64,000 bases of DNA from the NCBI RefSeq assembly GCF_014836885.1, contig NZ_JACSPY010000003.1:1-64000 (forward strand). Reading direction: 5' to 3'. A model generated the notes under the pieces. The model searched no databases. It was given only the letters and a program-made list of their open reading frames with translations, and was not told the origin of the DNA. Made by a program: the position numbers and the translations under genes. Shown in pieces: positions 1-9,380 of the stretch. How positions within the stretch are numbered: position 1 is the stretch's first letter; each line of letters begins with the position of its first letter. The stretch is from Brevibacterium gallinarum (GTDB taxonomy: Bacteria; Actinomycetota; Actinomycetes; Actinomycetales; Brevibacteriaceae).

Positions 1-87
1 GGGTCAGGGTGCGTGTCGTTACCCACCTCGATACCGGGGGTCTTCTCTGACCTCAAATCCCGTTCACAACCTCCCGAAGAACTACAT

Positions 88-1686
88 CTAGGCGAGGGTG
101 ACGAGGTCGAGGTAGTCGGCACTCCAGTGGTCCTCATCGCCATCCGGCAGCAGGAGTACCCGGTCGGGATTCAGCGCCTCGACCGCGCCGACATCGTGGG
201 TGACGAGCACGATCGCACCCTCATAGCGGCGGATCGCTGAGAGGATCTCCTCGCGGCTGGCCGGATCGAGGTTGTTCGTCGGCTCATCGAGCAGCAGCAC
301 GTTCGCACTCGAGACGACGAGGGTGGCCAGCGCCAGGCGGGTCTTCTCACCACCGGAGAGCACCCCGGCGGGCTTGTAGACGTCATCGCCGGAGAACAGG
401 AACGAACCGAGCACATTGCGCACCGCCGTGTCATCGAGGTGATCGGCGTGGGCGACCATGTTCTCCAGCACGGTCTTGTTGACATCGAGGGTCTCGTGCT
501 CCTGGGCGTAGTAGCCGAGTTTGAGCCCGTGGCCGGCGATGACCTCACCGGAATCCGGTTTTTCGAGTCCGGCGAGCAGCGTCAGCAGGGTCGTCTTGCC
601 GGCACCGTTGAAGCCGAGCACGACAACCCGTGAGCCGCGGTCGATGGCCAGATCGACGCCGGTGAACACCTCGGTCGACCCGTAGCTCTTTGACAGGCCC
701 TCAGCCGTCAGCGGCACCCTGCCACAGGCAGTCGGTGCCGGGAAGCGCAGATGCGCGACCTTCTCTGACTGGCGTTCGGACTCCAGCCCCGAGAGCATCC
801 GCTCGGCGCGCTTGGCCATCTGCTGGGCGGCGACGGCCTTCGTGGCCTTGGCCCGCATCTTGTCGGCCTGCGCGGACAGCGCCGCGGCCTTCTTCTCGAC
901 ATTGGCCCGCTCGCGGCGCCGGCGCCGCTCATCGGCCTCGCGCTGCTTGAGGTACAGCTGGTAGCTCATCGAGTAGATGTCGATGCACTGCCGGGTGGCG
1001 TCGAGGAAGAAGACGGTGTTGACGACTTCGTCGATGAGGTCGAGGTCGTGGGAGATGATGATGAGCCCACCGGAGTACGTCTTGAGGTAACCGCGCAGCC
1101 AGGCGACCGATTCGGCATCGAGGTGGTTGGTCGGCTCATCGAGGATCATCGTGTCCGGTGCTTCGAAGAGGATCCGGGCCAGTTCGACGCGGCGGCGCTG
1201 GCCGCCCGAGAGCGTCTGCAGCTCCTGGCGGATCGTCGCCTCCTCAAGCCCGAGGTTCGCGGCGATGCTCAGCGCCTCGGATTCGGCAGCGTACCCACCG
1301 GCGGCGATGAATTCGGCTTCGATCCGCGGGTACTTCTCGATCGCCTTGGACATGACATCGGGATCCGGGTCCGACATCTGCGCTTCTGCCTTGCGCATCC
1401 GGCGGGCGATGACATCGAGTTCGCGGGCAGCGAGGATCCGCTCGATGGCAGTGGCCTTCGGATTGCCGGTACGCGGGTCCTGCGGCAGGTATCCGACGGT
1501 GCCGGTGCGTGAGACGGTGCCGGCACTGGGCTGCACCTCGTCCATCAGCACCTTCGTCAGGGTCGTCTTGCCAGCACCGTTGCGGCCGACGAGGCCCACC
1601 CGGTCGCCCTTGTCGACCCGGAAGCTCACCCCGGTCATGAGCGTGCGGGCACCGACCATCACCTCGAGATCGCGCACGGAGATCAT
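88..1686 (-). CDS. ABC-F family ATP-binding protein
   Basis: Soluble twin-ATPase of the ABC-F family (532 aa), a class that acts on ribosomes as translation factors or antibiotic-protection proteins rather than as transporters; no membrane segment is present. The first nucleotide-binding domain has Walker A GRNGAGKTT (about residues 34-42), signature LSGGQ (159-163) and Walker B ILDEPTNHLD. A charged, Arg/Lys/Ala-rich linker (about 250-300) matches the ABC-F interdomain extension. The second domain has GFNGAGKTT (about 360) and LSGGEKTR. The ATG overlaps the rnhA stop by 4 bp (ATGA), so the two genes are translationally coupled. The exact subfamily (housekeeping EttA-like versus resistance) cannot be told from the sequence alone; the core-genome context favours housekeeping. 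Confidence 0.93.
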   Translation of the reverse strand: MISVRDLEVMVGARTLMTGVSFRVDKGDRVGLVGRNGAGKTTLTKVLMDEVQPSAGTVSRTGTVGYLPQDPRTGNPKATAIERILAARELDVIARRMRKAEAQMSDPDPDVMSKAIEKYPRIEAEFIAAGGYAAESEALSIAANLGLEEATIRQELQTLSGGQRRRVELARILFEAPDTMILDEPTNHLDAESVAWLRGYLKTYSGGLIIISHDLDLIDEVVNTVFFLDATRQCIDIYSMSYQLYLKQREADERRRRRERANVEKKAAALSAQADKMRAKATKAVAAQQMAKRAERMLSGLESERQSEKVAHLRFPAPTACGRVPLTAEGLSKSYGSTEVFTGVDLAIDRGSRVVVLGFNGAGKTTLLTLLAGLEKPDSGEVIAGHGLKLGYYAQEHETLDVNKTVLENMVAHADHLDDTAVRNVLGSFLFSGDDVYKPAGVLSGGEKTRLALATLVVSSANVLLLDEPTNNLDPASREEILSAIRRYEGAIVLVTHDVGAVEALNPDRVLLLPDGDEDHWSADYLDLVTLA

Positions 1687-2393
1687 CGCGTCTCCTCTCC
1701 GTAGGCAGCCTGGGCGCCGGAGCGGATGAGCCGGGCGAGCTCCTCCTGCGGGCTGCGGCCGGCGGCCCGGGCGACATCGACGATGCGGTCGGCGAGCTCG
1801 CGCTCCAGCTCACACGAGACCTGGACGGTTGCCGGCGCGGCGGCCCCCGCCTCGGGAGCGGCTGGTGCGGCCGCGGGCTCAGCCGGTGACATCTGTGCGG
1901 CAGCAGGCTCAGCCGGTGTCGTCTGTTCGGCACCGGTGAAGCCGGGCCCGGTGGGCACCTCCGTGCCGTCCTTATAGGCGCCGGCGGCCGCGCGGGCGCG
2001 CTCGTCGGCGGCGTCGTTGAGGGTGTGGTTGCTGTGGCCCTTGACCCATTCGAACTCGACACTCCGGCCGGTCAGGGCGGCGTCGAGGGCCTCCATGAGG
2101 TCGCGGTTCTGCACGTCCTTGCCGTCGGCCTTCTTCCAGCCGCGGCGCTTCCAGTTCGGCATCCACTTCGTCACCGAGTTGATGACGTACTGGCTGTCGC
2201 ACAGGATGTGCAGCGGCGTGTCGGCTTCCGCAGTTGCGTTGAGGATCTCGATGACGGCCTGCAGCTCGCCGCGATTGTTCGTCGCCTTCTTCCAGCCGCC
2301 GGCGTCCCAGCAGTCGTCGTCGATGTACCAGGCCCAGCCAGCGGGCCCAGGGTTGCCGAGGGCGGAACCGTCGACGGCGACAGTGATCGTCAC
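1683..2393 (-). CDS. rnhA: Ribonuclease HI with C-terminal ribbon-helix-helix-like extension
   Basis: Degrades the RNA strand of RNA:DNA hybrids. The RNase H fold occupies residues 1 to about 135, with the catalytic carboxylates D8 (VDGS), E43 (NNRGEL), D66 (CDSQYV) and D130, plus the conserved H120 (KGHS). Usual bacterial RNase HI is about 150-160 aa; this one is 236 aa. The extra part is a Pro/Ala/Glu-rich linker (about 145-188) followed by about 45 residues (VQVSCELERELADRIVDVAR and onward) that read like a ribbon-helix-helix module, one beta strand then two helices. GTG start with an AAGGA ribosome-binding site about 9 bases upstream. The stop overlaps the following ABC-F start. The RNase H assignment is firm; the tail function is unknown. 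Confidence 0.93.
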   Translation of the reverse strand: MTITVAVDGSALGNPGPAGWAWYIDDDCWDAGGWKKATNNRGELQAVIEILNATAEADTPLHILCDSQYVINSVTKWMPNWKRRGWKKADGKDVQNRDLMEALDAALTGRSVEFEWVKGHSNHTLNDAADERARAAAGAYKDGTEVPTGPGFTGAEQTTPAEPAAAQMSPAEPAAAPAAPEAGAAAPATVQVSCELERELADRIVDVARAAGRSPQEELARLIRSGAQAAYGEETR

Positions 2394-2460
2394 GTATGTG
2401 TCCTTCCGAAATTGCTGGTCAGGCCCGAAAGCGCCTATTCCCGGCGCGCGATGCCCACAC

Positions 2461-2467
2461 TATGCTA
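2461..2467. promoter_or_regulatory. Overlapping bidirectional -10 elements between rnhA and the metallopeptidase gene
   Basis: The 7-mer TATGCTA reads as a -10 box on both strands: TATGCT on the plus strand (2461-2466), six bases before the ATG at 2473, and TAGCAT on the minus strand (2462-2467), facing rnhA. The plus-strand transcript would be leaderless. No convincing -35 is visible. Confidence 0.45.
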
Positions 2468-2472
2468 CTGCC

Positions 2473-3384
2473 ATGACCTTCAATCCCGGCAGTCAGCTCG
2501 ACACCTCCCAGGTCTCCCGCCGGTCCGGCGGCGGCATGGGCGGTCCCATCAAGGTCGGCGGGGGCATCGGCTCGATCGCCGTGCTCATCCTCGGCGTCAT
2601 CCTCTTCGGCCCCGGGTTCATCAACCAGGGCCTCGGCGAGGGAACAAACTACGACTACTCCCAGGTCGGTGAGCAGGACAGCGGCCCGTCGCTGGCCGAA
2701 CAGTGCCAGACCGGTGAGGACGCCAACCGCAACATCGAGTGCCGGGTCGTGGGCACCGTGAACTCGCTCAACGCCTACTGGGGCGGCGGGGCCTCCCGGC
2801 TCGGGGTGCGGTATCACCGGCCCGAGGTGGTGTTGACATCCGGTTCGTGGCACACCGGCTGTGGGGCAGCCAGCTCGGCGATGGGGCCCTTCTACTGCCC
2901 GGCCGACGAGACGGCCTACTTCGACGTCGGGTTCTTCGACCAGCTGCGCAGTCAGTACGGCGCCGGCCAGGGTCCGCTGGCTGAGGAGTATGTCATCGCC
3001 CATGAGTTCGGCCACCACATCCAGCGTCTGACCGGCGACATCAACCGCGCCCAGCACGGTGACACCGGCCCGCAGTCCTCGGCGGTGCGCCTGGAGCTGC
3101 AGGCCGACTGCTATGCGGGAGTGTGGGCGTCGAATGCCTCGAAGACGAAGGACGCCGGGACCGGTGAGCCGTACCTGCAGCCGCTGACGGCCTCCGACAT
3201 CCGCTCGGCGGTCTCGGCTGCCGAGGCGGTCGGCGATGACCGGATCCAGGAGAAGGCGCAGGGCCGGGTCACTCCGGAGAACTTCACACACGGGTCCTCC
3301 GAACAGCGCGAAACCTGGTTCATGCGCGGTTATGAGTACGGCGATCCCGCCGCGTGCGATACCTTCTCCGCCGGCAGGATCTGA
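2473..3384 (+). CDS. Membrane-anchored neutral zinc metallopeptidase (YpfJ/PF04228 family)
   Basis: Putative zinc-dependent protease of the neutral zinc metallopeptidase family, 303 aa. One hydrophobic segment near residues 33-50 suggests an N-terminal membrane anchor or uncleaved signal with the catalytic domain outside the membrane. The zinc motif HEFGHH lies at 177-182, and a downstream Glu in LELQADCYAG (E208) is in the position expected for the third ligand. The open frame extends far upstream, but ATG 2473 is chosen because family homology begins here and a TATGCT -10 box lies six bases before it. The physiological substrate is unknown for the family. A strong shared terminator follows. 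Confidence 0.88.
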   Translation: MTFNPGSQLDTSQVSRRSGGGMGGPIKVGGGIGSIAVLILGVILFGPGFINQGLGEGTNYDYSQVGEQDSGPSLAEQCQTGEDANRNIECRVVGTVNSLNAYWGGGASRLGVRYHRPEVVLTSGSWHTGCGAASSAMGPFYCPADETAYFDVGFFDQLRSQYGAGQGPLAEEYVIAHEFGHHIQRLTGDINRAQHGDTGPQSSAVRLELQADCYAGVWASNASKTKDAGTGEPYLQPLTASDIRSAVSAAEAVGDDRIQEKAQGRVTPENFTHGSSEQRETWFMRGYEYGDPAACDTFSAGRI

Positions 3385-3406
3385 ACGCAGCGACACGGCA
3401 CGCACG

Positions 3407-3445
3407 CGGGGGCCGGTGAGCGGTCGGACTGCTCACCGGCCCCCG
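3407..3445. terminator. Bidirectional intrinsic terminator between metallopeptidase and sufT
   Basis: Perfect 15-bp stem CGGGGGCCGGTGAGC (3407-3421) pairing with 3431-3445, 9-base loop. It lies between two convergent genes. A U-tract is weak, as is common in high-GC actinobacteria. Confidence 0.8.
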
Positions 3446-3471
3446 TGCATGATGGGCTCAGATGCGGAAGC

Positions 3472-3807
3472 TCAGATGTTGAAGCCGAGAGCGCGCATCT
3501 GCTCCTTGCCGTCCTCGGTGATGCGCTCGGGACCCCATGGCGGCATCCAGACCCAGTTGATGCGGTAGGCCGGCACGATGCCCTCAAGCTGCTGGGCGCA
3601 CTGGTCTTCGATGACGTCGGTCAGCGGGCAGGCCGCTGAGGTCAGGGTCATCTCGACGACTGCCGTGCCGTCGTCCTCGACGGACGCGCCGTAGACGAGT
3701 CCCAGGTCGACGATGTTGACGCCGAGTTCGGGGTCGACGACGTCCATGAGCGCGTCGATGACCTCCTCGGGTGTGGCGTTGGTCGGTTGGTCGATCACTT
3801 CAGGCAT
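3472..3807 (-). CDS. sufT: SufT-like metal-sulfur cluster assembly factor (MIP18/DUF59)
   Basis: Small (111 aa) MIP18-family protein thought to help mature Fe-S proteins. The conserved core is visible: an N-terminal helix region, DPELGVNIVDLGLVYG (about 26-41), and MTLTSAACPLTD carrying the family cysteine (about residue 60). It is the last gene of the SUF operon, after sufU, which is the usual actinobacterial position. ATG start is preceded by a strong GAGGAGG ribosome-binding site. Biochemical role in the family is genetic rather than mechanistic, so the function is inferred. Confidence 0.88.
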   Translation of the reverse strand: MPEVIDQPTNATPEEVIDALMDVVDPELGVNIVDLGLVYGASVEDDGTAVVEMTLTSAACPLTDVIEDQCAQQLEGIVPAYRINWVWMPPWGPERITEDGKEQMRALGFNI

Positions 3808-3837
3808 GGTGTCCTCCTCGTACTGTCAGCATACGGG

Positions 3838-4314
3838 TCAGCGGCCTTCGGCGGCCGCCTGCGCCTGCACGAAGGCATCCTTGAATGCCATCCAGGCCAG
3901 CAGCGCGCACTTGATGCGCGCAGGAAACTTCGAGACTCCCTCGAACGCGGCGGCATCGCCGAGGAGCTCCTCGTCGGCGTGCCCGCGGCCGCGGGAGTGC
4001 ATGAGCTCGTGGAAGCCGGCTTCCACCTCGGCGAACCGGTCAGGTGTCAGTTCGTCGAGCATCTCGGCCAGCACCGAGGCCGAGGCCATCGAGATCGAGC
4101 AGCCTGCACCGTCCCAGCGCATGTGCAGGCGTCCGGCGGCAGGAGTGTAGAGCGCCTCGACGGTGATCTCATCTCCGCAGGTCGGGTTGACCTGGTGGGA
4201 GGAGCCGAACAGCGCATCACCGCTTTCCGGCGCACCGGTCAGCGGCAGGTTGCCGCAGCGGCGTTTGGCATGATCGAGGATGACCTCTTGGTACAGCTGC
4301 TGCAGATCGCTCAT
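3838..4314 (-). CDS. sufU: Fe-S cluster assembly sulfur-transfer protein SufU
   Basis: Zinc-dependent sulfur shuttle that accepts persulfide sulfur from SufS and hands it to the SufBCD scaffold. All zinc-site residues are present: C46 and D48 (TCGDE), C72 (GAGCSISM) and C136 (ARIKCALL). C46 is expected to be the acceptor. The open frame starts 23 codons earlier, but the ATG at 4314 (MSDLQQLYQEVILDH) matches family N-termini and gives 158 aa. It lies 16 bp after sufS, consistent with the SufS-SufU pair of Gram-positive bacteria. Confidence 0.94.
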   Translation of the reverse strand: MSDLQQLYQEVILDHAKRRCGNLPLTGAPESGDALFGSSHQVNPTCGDEITVEALYTPAAGRLHMRWDGAGCSISMASASVLAEMLDELTPDRFAEVEAGFHELMHSRGRGHADEELLGDAAAFEGVSKFPARIKCALLAWMAFKDAFVQAQAAAEGR

Positions 4315-4330
4315 CGTGTCCCCTTCCGTC

Positions 4331-5602
4331 TCACGACAGCCCGAAGAAGGGCCGCACCTCTGCCAGCGCTGCCAGGAAGGCATCGCAGTCGGCCTCCGTG
4401 GTGAAGACCGAGGCGCTGGCCCGGGTGGTGGCGGTCAGGCCGTACCGGCGGTGCAGCGGCTGGGCGCAGTGGTGGCCGACGCGCACCGCGATGCCGCGGC
4501 TGTCGAGCACCTGGCCGACGTCGTGGGCGTGGACACCGTCGACATCGAATGACACGGCGGCGATGCTGGCCTCGTCGGCCGGCGGTCCGATGCGCCGGAT
4601 TGCCGGGATCTGCGCGATGCCGTCGATGAGCCGGGATGCGGTCTGCGCCTCGTGGGCGGCGAGTTCCTCCATCCCGTAGTAGCTGAGGTAGTCGACTGCG
4701 GCATGCAGTCCGACGATCTCGGCGATCGGCTGGGTGCCGGCTTCGAACCGCTGCGGGGCGGGCATGAATGCTGCCGATTCCATGTCGACGGTCGTGATCA
4801 TCGATCCGCCGGTGATGACCGGCGGCAGCGCGTCCAGCAGCTCGGAACGGCCGTAGAGTGCGCCGATGCCGGTGGGCCCGAGCATCTTGTGACCGGAGAA
4901 TGCTGCGAAGTCGACGCGGAGGTCGTGCAGGTCGACCGGCAGGTGCGGCACCGACTGGCAGGCGTCGAGCACCGTGTAGGCGCCGACAGCGCGGGCCCGG
5001 TCGACGAGCCGGTCGACGGGGTTGATGGTGCCGAGCACGTTCGAGACGTGGGTGAAGGCCAGCACCTTCGTCGTCTCATCGACGATCGTGTCGAGCTCAC
5101 TGAGGTCGAGCTGGCCGTCGTCGCTCAGCGGCAGCCAGCGCAGCTGCGCTCCGGTCAGCGCTGCGGCCTGCTGCCACGGGATGAGGTTGGCGTGGTGCTC
5201 CATCTCGGTTACGACGATCGAATCGCCGGGACCGAGGCGGAACCGCTGCGCCTCTGCTCCCCCGAGCCCGGCGGAGGCATGTGCCATGCCGAGGGCGACG
5301 ACATTGAGCGCCTCAGTGGCGTTCTTCGTCCAGCACACCTCGTCGGCGGCAGCCCCGACGAAGGCGGCCACCGCCTCGCGCCCGGCTTCGAACGCATCGG
5401 TGGCGTCGACGGCCAGCTGATGCGCACCCCGGTGCACCGCGGCGTTGCGCCGCTGGTAGAACTCATCGATCGCGTCGATGACCTGGTGCGGCTTCTGCGC
5501 GGTGGCACCGGAGTCGAGATACACCAGCCGCGCTCCGCCGACTTCCCGATCGAGGATCGGGAAGTCGTTGCGGATGCGGTCGATGTCAGCAGGGCTGAGC
5601 AT
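4331..5602 (-). CDS. sufS: Cysteine desulfurase SufS
   Basis: PLP-dependent group II cysteine desulfurase (423 aa) that releases sulfur from cysteine as an enzyme persulfide. The PLP lysine is K239 in FSGHKMLGPTG, and the persulfide cysteine is C379 in RVGHHCAQPLHRRYG. PLP-binding features TEMEHHAN and DACQSVPHL are intact. Length is normal for SufS. It sits between sufC and sufU with short spacers (17 and 16 bp), so it is co-transcribed with the scaffold genes. Confidence 0.95.
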   Translation of the reverse strand: MLSPADIDRIRNDFPILDREVGGARLVYLDSGATAQKPHQVIDAIDEFYQRRNAAVHRGAHQLAVDATDAFEAGREAVAAFVGAAADEVCWTKNATEALNVVALGMAHASAGLGGAEAQRFRLGPGDSIVVTEMEHHANLIPWQQAAALTGAQLRWLPLSDDGQLDLSELDTIVDETTKVLAFTHVSNVLGTINPVDRLVDRARAVGAYTVLDACQSVPHLPVDLHDLRVDFAAFSGHKMLGPTGIGALYGRSELLDALPPVITGGSMITTVDMESAAFMPAPQRFEAGTQPIAEIVGLHAAVDYLSYYGMEELAAHEAQTASRLIDGIAQIPAIRRIGPPADEASIAAVSFDVDGVHAHDVGQVLDSRGIAVRVGHHCAQPLHRRYGLTATTRASASVFTTEADCDAFLAALAEVRPFFGLS

Positions 5603-5619
5603 TGAGGTGAGCGCGGTGA

Positions 5620-6378
<759 letters not shown>

Positions 6379-6414
6379 GGTTTCAGTCCTTTGGTGTTGT
6401 TCGTTCGGTGAGGA

Positions 6415-6741
6415 TCAGGTGGCCGCTGCCGGGCTGAGGTCGACGAAGATGGCGCCGTCGCGCTCTTCGCACGGATAGACGGCGACCGGTTCGAAGGCCG
6501 GCGGGGTCAGCGGCTGTCCGGTGGTCAGTGAGAAGGCGGAGCCGTGCAGCCAACACTCGATCGAGCAGTCCATGATCTCCCCTTCGGCGAGTGAGACCTC
6601 GCCGTGGGTGCACAGGTCGTCGATCGCATGGACGGTGCCGTCCTCGGTGCGGGCGATGCAGATCTCGCGTTCGTCGATGACGACGCGCAGTGCCTCGCCG
6701 GCCGGAACAGCACTGGCCTTGCAGGCTTCGTGCAGACTCAC
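6415..6741 (-). CDS. Rieske-type [2Fe-2S] ferredoxin in the SUF operon
   Basis: Small (108 aa) soluble Rieske protein annotated in relatives as a non-heme iron oxygenase ferredoxin subunit. The cluster ligands are C44 and H46 (CTH) and C63 and H66 (CWLH). GTG start at 6741 overlaps the sufD stop by 4 bp (GTGA), so translation is coupled. A Rieske ferredoxin at this place in the SUF operon is common in actinobacteria; an electron-supply role in cluster assembly is a plausible inference but not established. No oxygenase gene is nearby, which argues against the catabolic role suggested by the usual name. Confidence 0.9.
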   Translation of the reverse strand: MSLHEACKASAVPAGEALRVVIDEREICIARTEDGTVHAIDDLCTHGEVSLAEGEIMDCSIECWLHGSAFSLTTGQPLTPPAFEPVAVYPCEERDGAIFVDLSPAAAT

Positions 6742-7889
6742 ATCATGCTCCGCGACAGCTCGTCCTCGATCTGCTCGGTGAGGACTTCCTCGATCTCGGG
6801 CACGCGGATCTGCTGGATGACCTCGTTGAAGAAGCCGCGCACCACGAGGCGGCGGGCGACGGTCTCCGGGATGCCGCGGCTCATGAGGTAGAACAGGTGC
6901 TCCTCGTCGAAGCGGCCGGTCGACGATGCGTGTCCGGCGCCTTCGATGTCACCGGTCTCGATCTCCAGGTTCGGCACCGAATCGGCTCGCGCTCCCTCGG
7001 TGAGGATGAGGTTGCGGTTGAGCTCGTAGGTGTCGATGCCCAGGGCCTCGGGCCGGATGAGCACATCGCCGATCCACACGCTGTGTGCGTCGGTGCCCTG
7101 CAGCGCGCCCTTGTACAGCACGTTGGAGGTGGCCTTCGCAGTGTTGTGGTCGATGTAGGTGCGGTGCTCCAGGTGCTGGCCTGCGTCGGCGAAGTACAGG
7201 CCGAGCAGCTCGGCCTCACCGCCGGGACCGTCGTAGCGGACGTTGGAGTTCAGCCGCACGATGTCCCCGCCGAGGGAGATGGCGATGTGCTTGAACTGTG
7301 CGTCCTTGCCCACGAGCGCGTCGTGCTGGCCGAGGTGGACGGAGCCGTCCTCCCACAGCTGGATCGTGGCGAAGGTGACCTCGGCACCCTCGCCGATGAG
7401 CAGCGAGACGAGCTCGGAGTACCGGGCCTGGCCCTCATGTTCGATGACGATGGTGGCCTTGGCGTTCGCACCGACGGTGACGACGACATGGCCGTGGACG
7501 GTCTGGCCGTCCACACCGTCGGCGTGGATGATGACCGGCTCGTCGAGCTCGGTGCCGGCGGGCACATCGTAGTGGAGCACACCGGGGGCCTGGTTCGCCG
7601 CGATCGCCGCTGGACGGTCCTCAGGCTCGAGCACGCCCATCGTGCGGGCGGCCTCCAGGTCGATGACCTCCTGGGTGACCCCAGCGGGGAGGTCCTGGCT
7701 GAGGTTGAGCGACTGACCGGTGCCGGTGTCGTCGAGGAGGTCGGTGAGCTTGCGCACCGGGGTGAAGCGCCATTCCTCTTCCCGACCGGTGATCTGCGGG
7801 AAGTCGGCGACTGAGAAGCTGCGGGTCCGTTCGCTGCGGGATTTCGCCGGAACCTGGACCTCGCTCGGGTTCTCAAGAGTCTGTGTCAT
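6738..7889 (-). CDS. sufD: Fe-S cluster assembly protein SufD
   Basis: Scaffold subunit (383 aa) that pairs with SufB in the SufBC2D complex. The C-terminal beta-helix region (about 120-360) and the ending PNLEIETGDIEGAGHASSTG, with the family histidine, followed by [11 protein letters not shown] are diagnostic; the same LFYLMSRG stretch occurs in SufB. ATG start carries a GGAGAGA ribosome-binding site. It follows sufB by 54 bp and its stop overlaps the ferredoxin start. Confidence 0.95.
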   Translation of the reverse strand: MTQTLENPSEVQVPAKSRSERTRSFSVADFPQITGREEEWRFTPVRKLTDLLDDTGTGQSLNLSQDLPAGVTQEVIDLEAARTMGVLEPEDRPAAIAANQAPGVLHYDVPAGTELDEPVIIHADGVDGQTVHGHVVVTVGANAKATIVIEHEGQARYSELVSLLIGEGAEVTFATIQLWEDGSVHLGQHDALVGKDAQFKHIAISLGGDIVRLNSNVRYDGPGGEAELLGLYFADAGQHLEHRTYIDHNTAKATSNVLYKGALQGTDAHSVWIGDVLIRPEALGIDTYELNRNLILTEGARADSVPNLEIETGDIEGAGHASSTGRFDEEHLFYLMSRGIPETVARRLVVRGFFNEVIQQIRVPEIEEVLTEQIEDELSRSMM

Positions 7890-7943
7890 TGAGTGTTCTC
7901 TCCTGTGTGAGACGTGGGTGCCTGGATGGGTGCGGTGGCTGGA

Positions 7944-9380
7944 TCAGCCGACCGCGCCCTCCATCTGCAGCTCGATGAGGCGGTTGAGCTCGAGGGCGTA
8001 CTCCATCGGCAGCTCACGGGCGATCGGCTCGACGAAGCCGCGCACGATCATCGCCATCGCCTCGGTCTCGTCGAGACCGCGGCTCATGAGGTAGAACAGC
8101 TGGTCCTCGCTGACCTTGGAGACGGTGGCCTCGTGGCCGAGGGAGACATCGTCTTCGCGGATGTCGATGTAGGGGTAGGTGTCCGAGCGTGAGATGTTGT
8201 CGACGAGCAGGGCGTCGCACAGCACGGTGTTCGACGAGCCCTTGGCCTTCGGGTGGACGTGCACGAGGCCGCGGTAGCCGGCGCGGCCGCCGTTGCGGGC
8301 CACGGACTTCGACACGATCGACGAGTGGGTGTTCGGTGCGGCGTGCACCATCTTGGCGCCGGTGTCCTGGTGCTGGCCGCCGCCGGCGAATGCCACCGAC
8401 AGGGTCTCACCGCGGGCGTGCTGGCCGGTCAGCCAGATCGCCGGGTACTTCATGGTGACCTTCGAGCCAATGTTGCCGTCGACCCATTCCATCGTCGCGC
8501 CCTCTTCGGCGATCGCACGCTTGGTGACGAGGTTGTACACGTTGTTCGACCAGTTCTGGATGGTCGTGTAGCGCACGCGGGCGTCCTTCTTCGCGATGAT
8601 CTCGACAACAGCCGAGTGCAGCGAATCGGACTTGTAGATCGGTGCGGTGCAGCCCTCGACGTAGTGCACGTAGGAGCCTTCGTCGGCGATGATGAGGGTG
8701 CGCTCGAACTGGCCCATGTTCTCGGTGTTGATCCGGAAGTAGGCCTGCAGCGGGATTTCGACGTGGACGCCCTTGGGCACGTAGATGAACGATCCGCCGG
8801 ACCACACTGCGGTGTTGAGTGCGGAGAACTTGTTGTCGCCGGCCGGGATGACGGAGCCGAAGTACTCTTCGAAGATCTTCGGGTGCTCGCGCAGGCCGGT
8901 GTCGGTGTCGAGGAAGATGACGCCCTGGCGCTCCAGCTCCTCATTGATCCTGTGGTAGACGACCTCGGACTCGTACTGGGCGGCCACGCCTGCGACGAGG
9001 CGCTGCTTCTCGGCCTCCGGGATGCCGAGGCGGTCGTAGGTGTTCTTGATGTCCTCGGGCAGGTCCTCCCAGGACTGCACCTGACCCTCGGTGGAGCGGA
9101 CGAAGTACTTGATGTCGTCGAAGTTGATGTCGGTCAGGTCCGCGCCCCAGTGCGGCATCGGCTTCTTGTCGAACAGGCGCAGGGCCTTGAGGCGGCGGTT
9201 GAGCATCCACTCGGGCTCTTCCTTCAGAGCCGAGATCCGGCGGACGACCTCTTCGCTCAGGCCGCGTTCGGCGGTGGCGCCGGCATCGTTCTCATCGTGC
9301 CAGCCGTAGGCGTAGTTGCCGATGTCGTGAAGCTCAGGATTGGCCTCAAGAATCGGGTTGGTCTCGGTGGTGTCAGTCAC
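7944..9380 (-). CDS. sufB: Fe-S cluster assembly scaffold SufB
   Basis: Main scaffold subunit on which the nascent Fe-S cluster is built (478 aa). Diagnostic stretches include [43 protein letters not shown] and [20 protein letters not shown]. The open frame runs 71 codons further upstream in low-quality sequence; the GTG at 9380 is chosen because it overlaps the sufR stop by 4 bp (GTGA) and the protein then begins [16 protein letters not shown]. Coupling to the repressor gene means SufB and SufR levels move together. Confidence 0.95.
   Translation of the reverse strand: MTDTTETNPILEANPELHDIGNYAYGWHDENDAGATAERGLSEEVVRRISALKEEPEWMLNRRLKALRLFDKKPMPHWGADLTDINFDDIKYFVRSTEGQVQSWEDLPEDIKNTYDRLGIPEAEKQRLVAGVAAQYESEVVYHRINEELERQGVIFLDTDTGLREHPKIFEEYFGSVIPAGDNKFSALNTAVWSGGSFIYVPKGVHVEIPLQAYFRINTENMGQFERTLIIADEGSYVHYVEGCTAPIYKSDSLHSAVVEIIAKKDARVRYTTIQNWSNNVYNLVTKRAIAEEGATMEWVDGNIGSKVTMKYPAIWLTGQHARGETLSVAFAGGGQHQDTGAKMVHAAPNTHSSIVSKSVARNGGRAGYRGLVHVHPKAKGSSNTVLCDALLVDNISRSDTYPYIDIREDDVSLGHEATVSKVSEDQLFYLMSRGLDETEAMAMIVRGFVEPIARELPMEYALELNRLIELQMEGAVG

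Noticed and set aside
1-87. Possible regulatory element at the left edge
   Set aside because: Only the sequence after the ABC-F stop; no hairpin, promoter or coding potential stood out.
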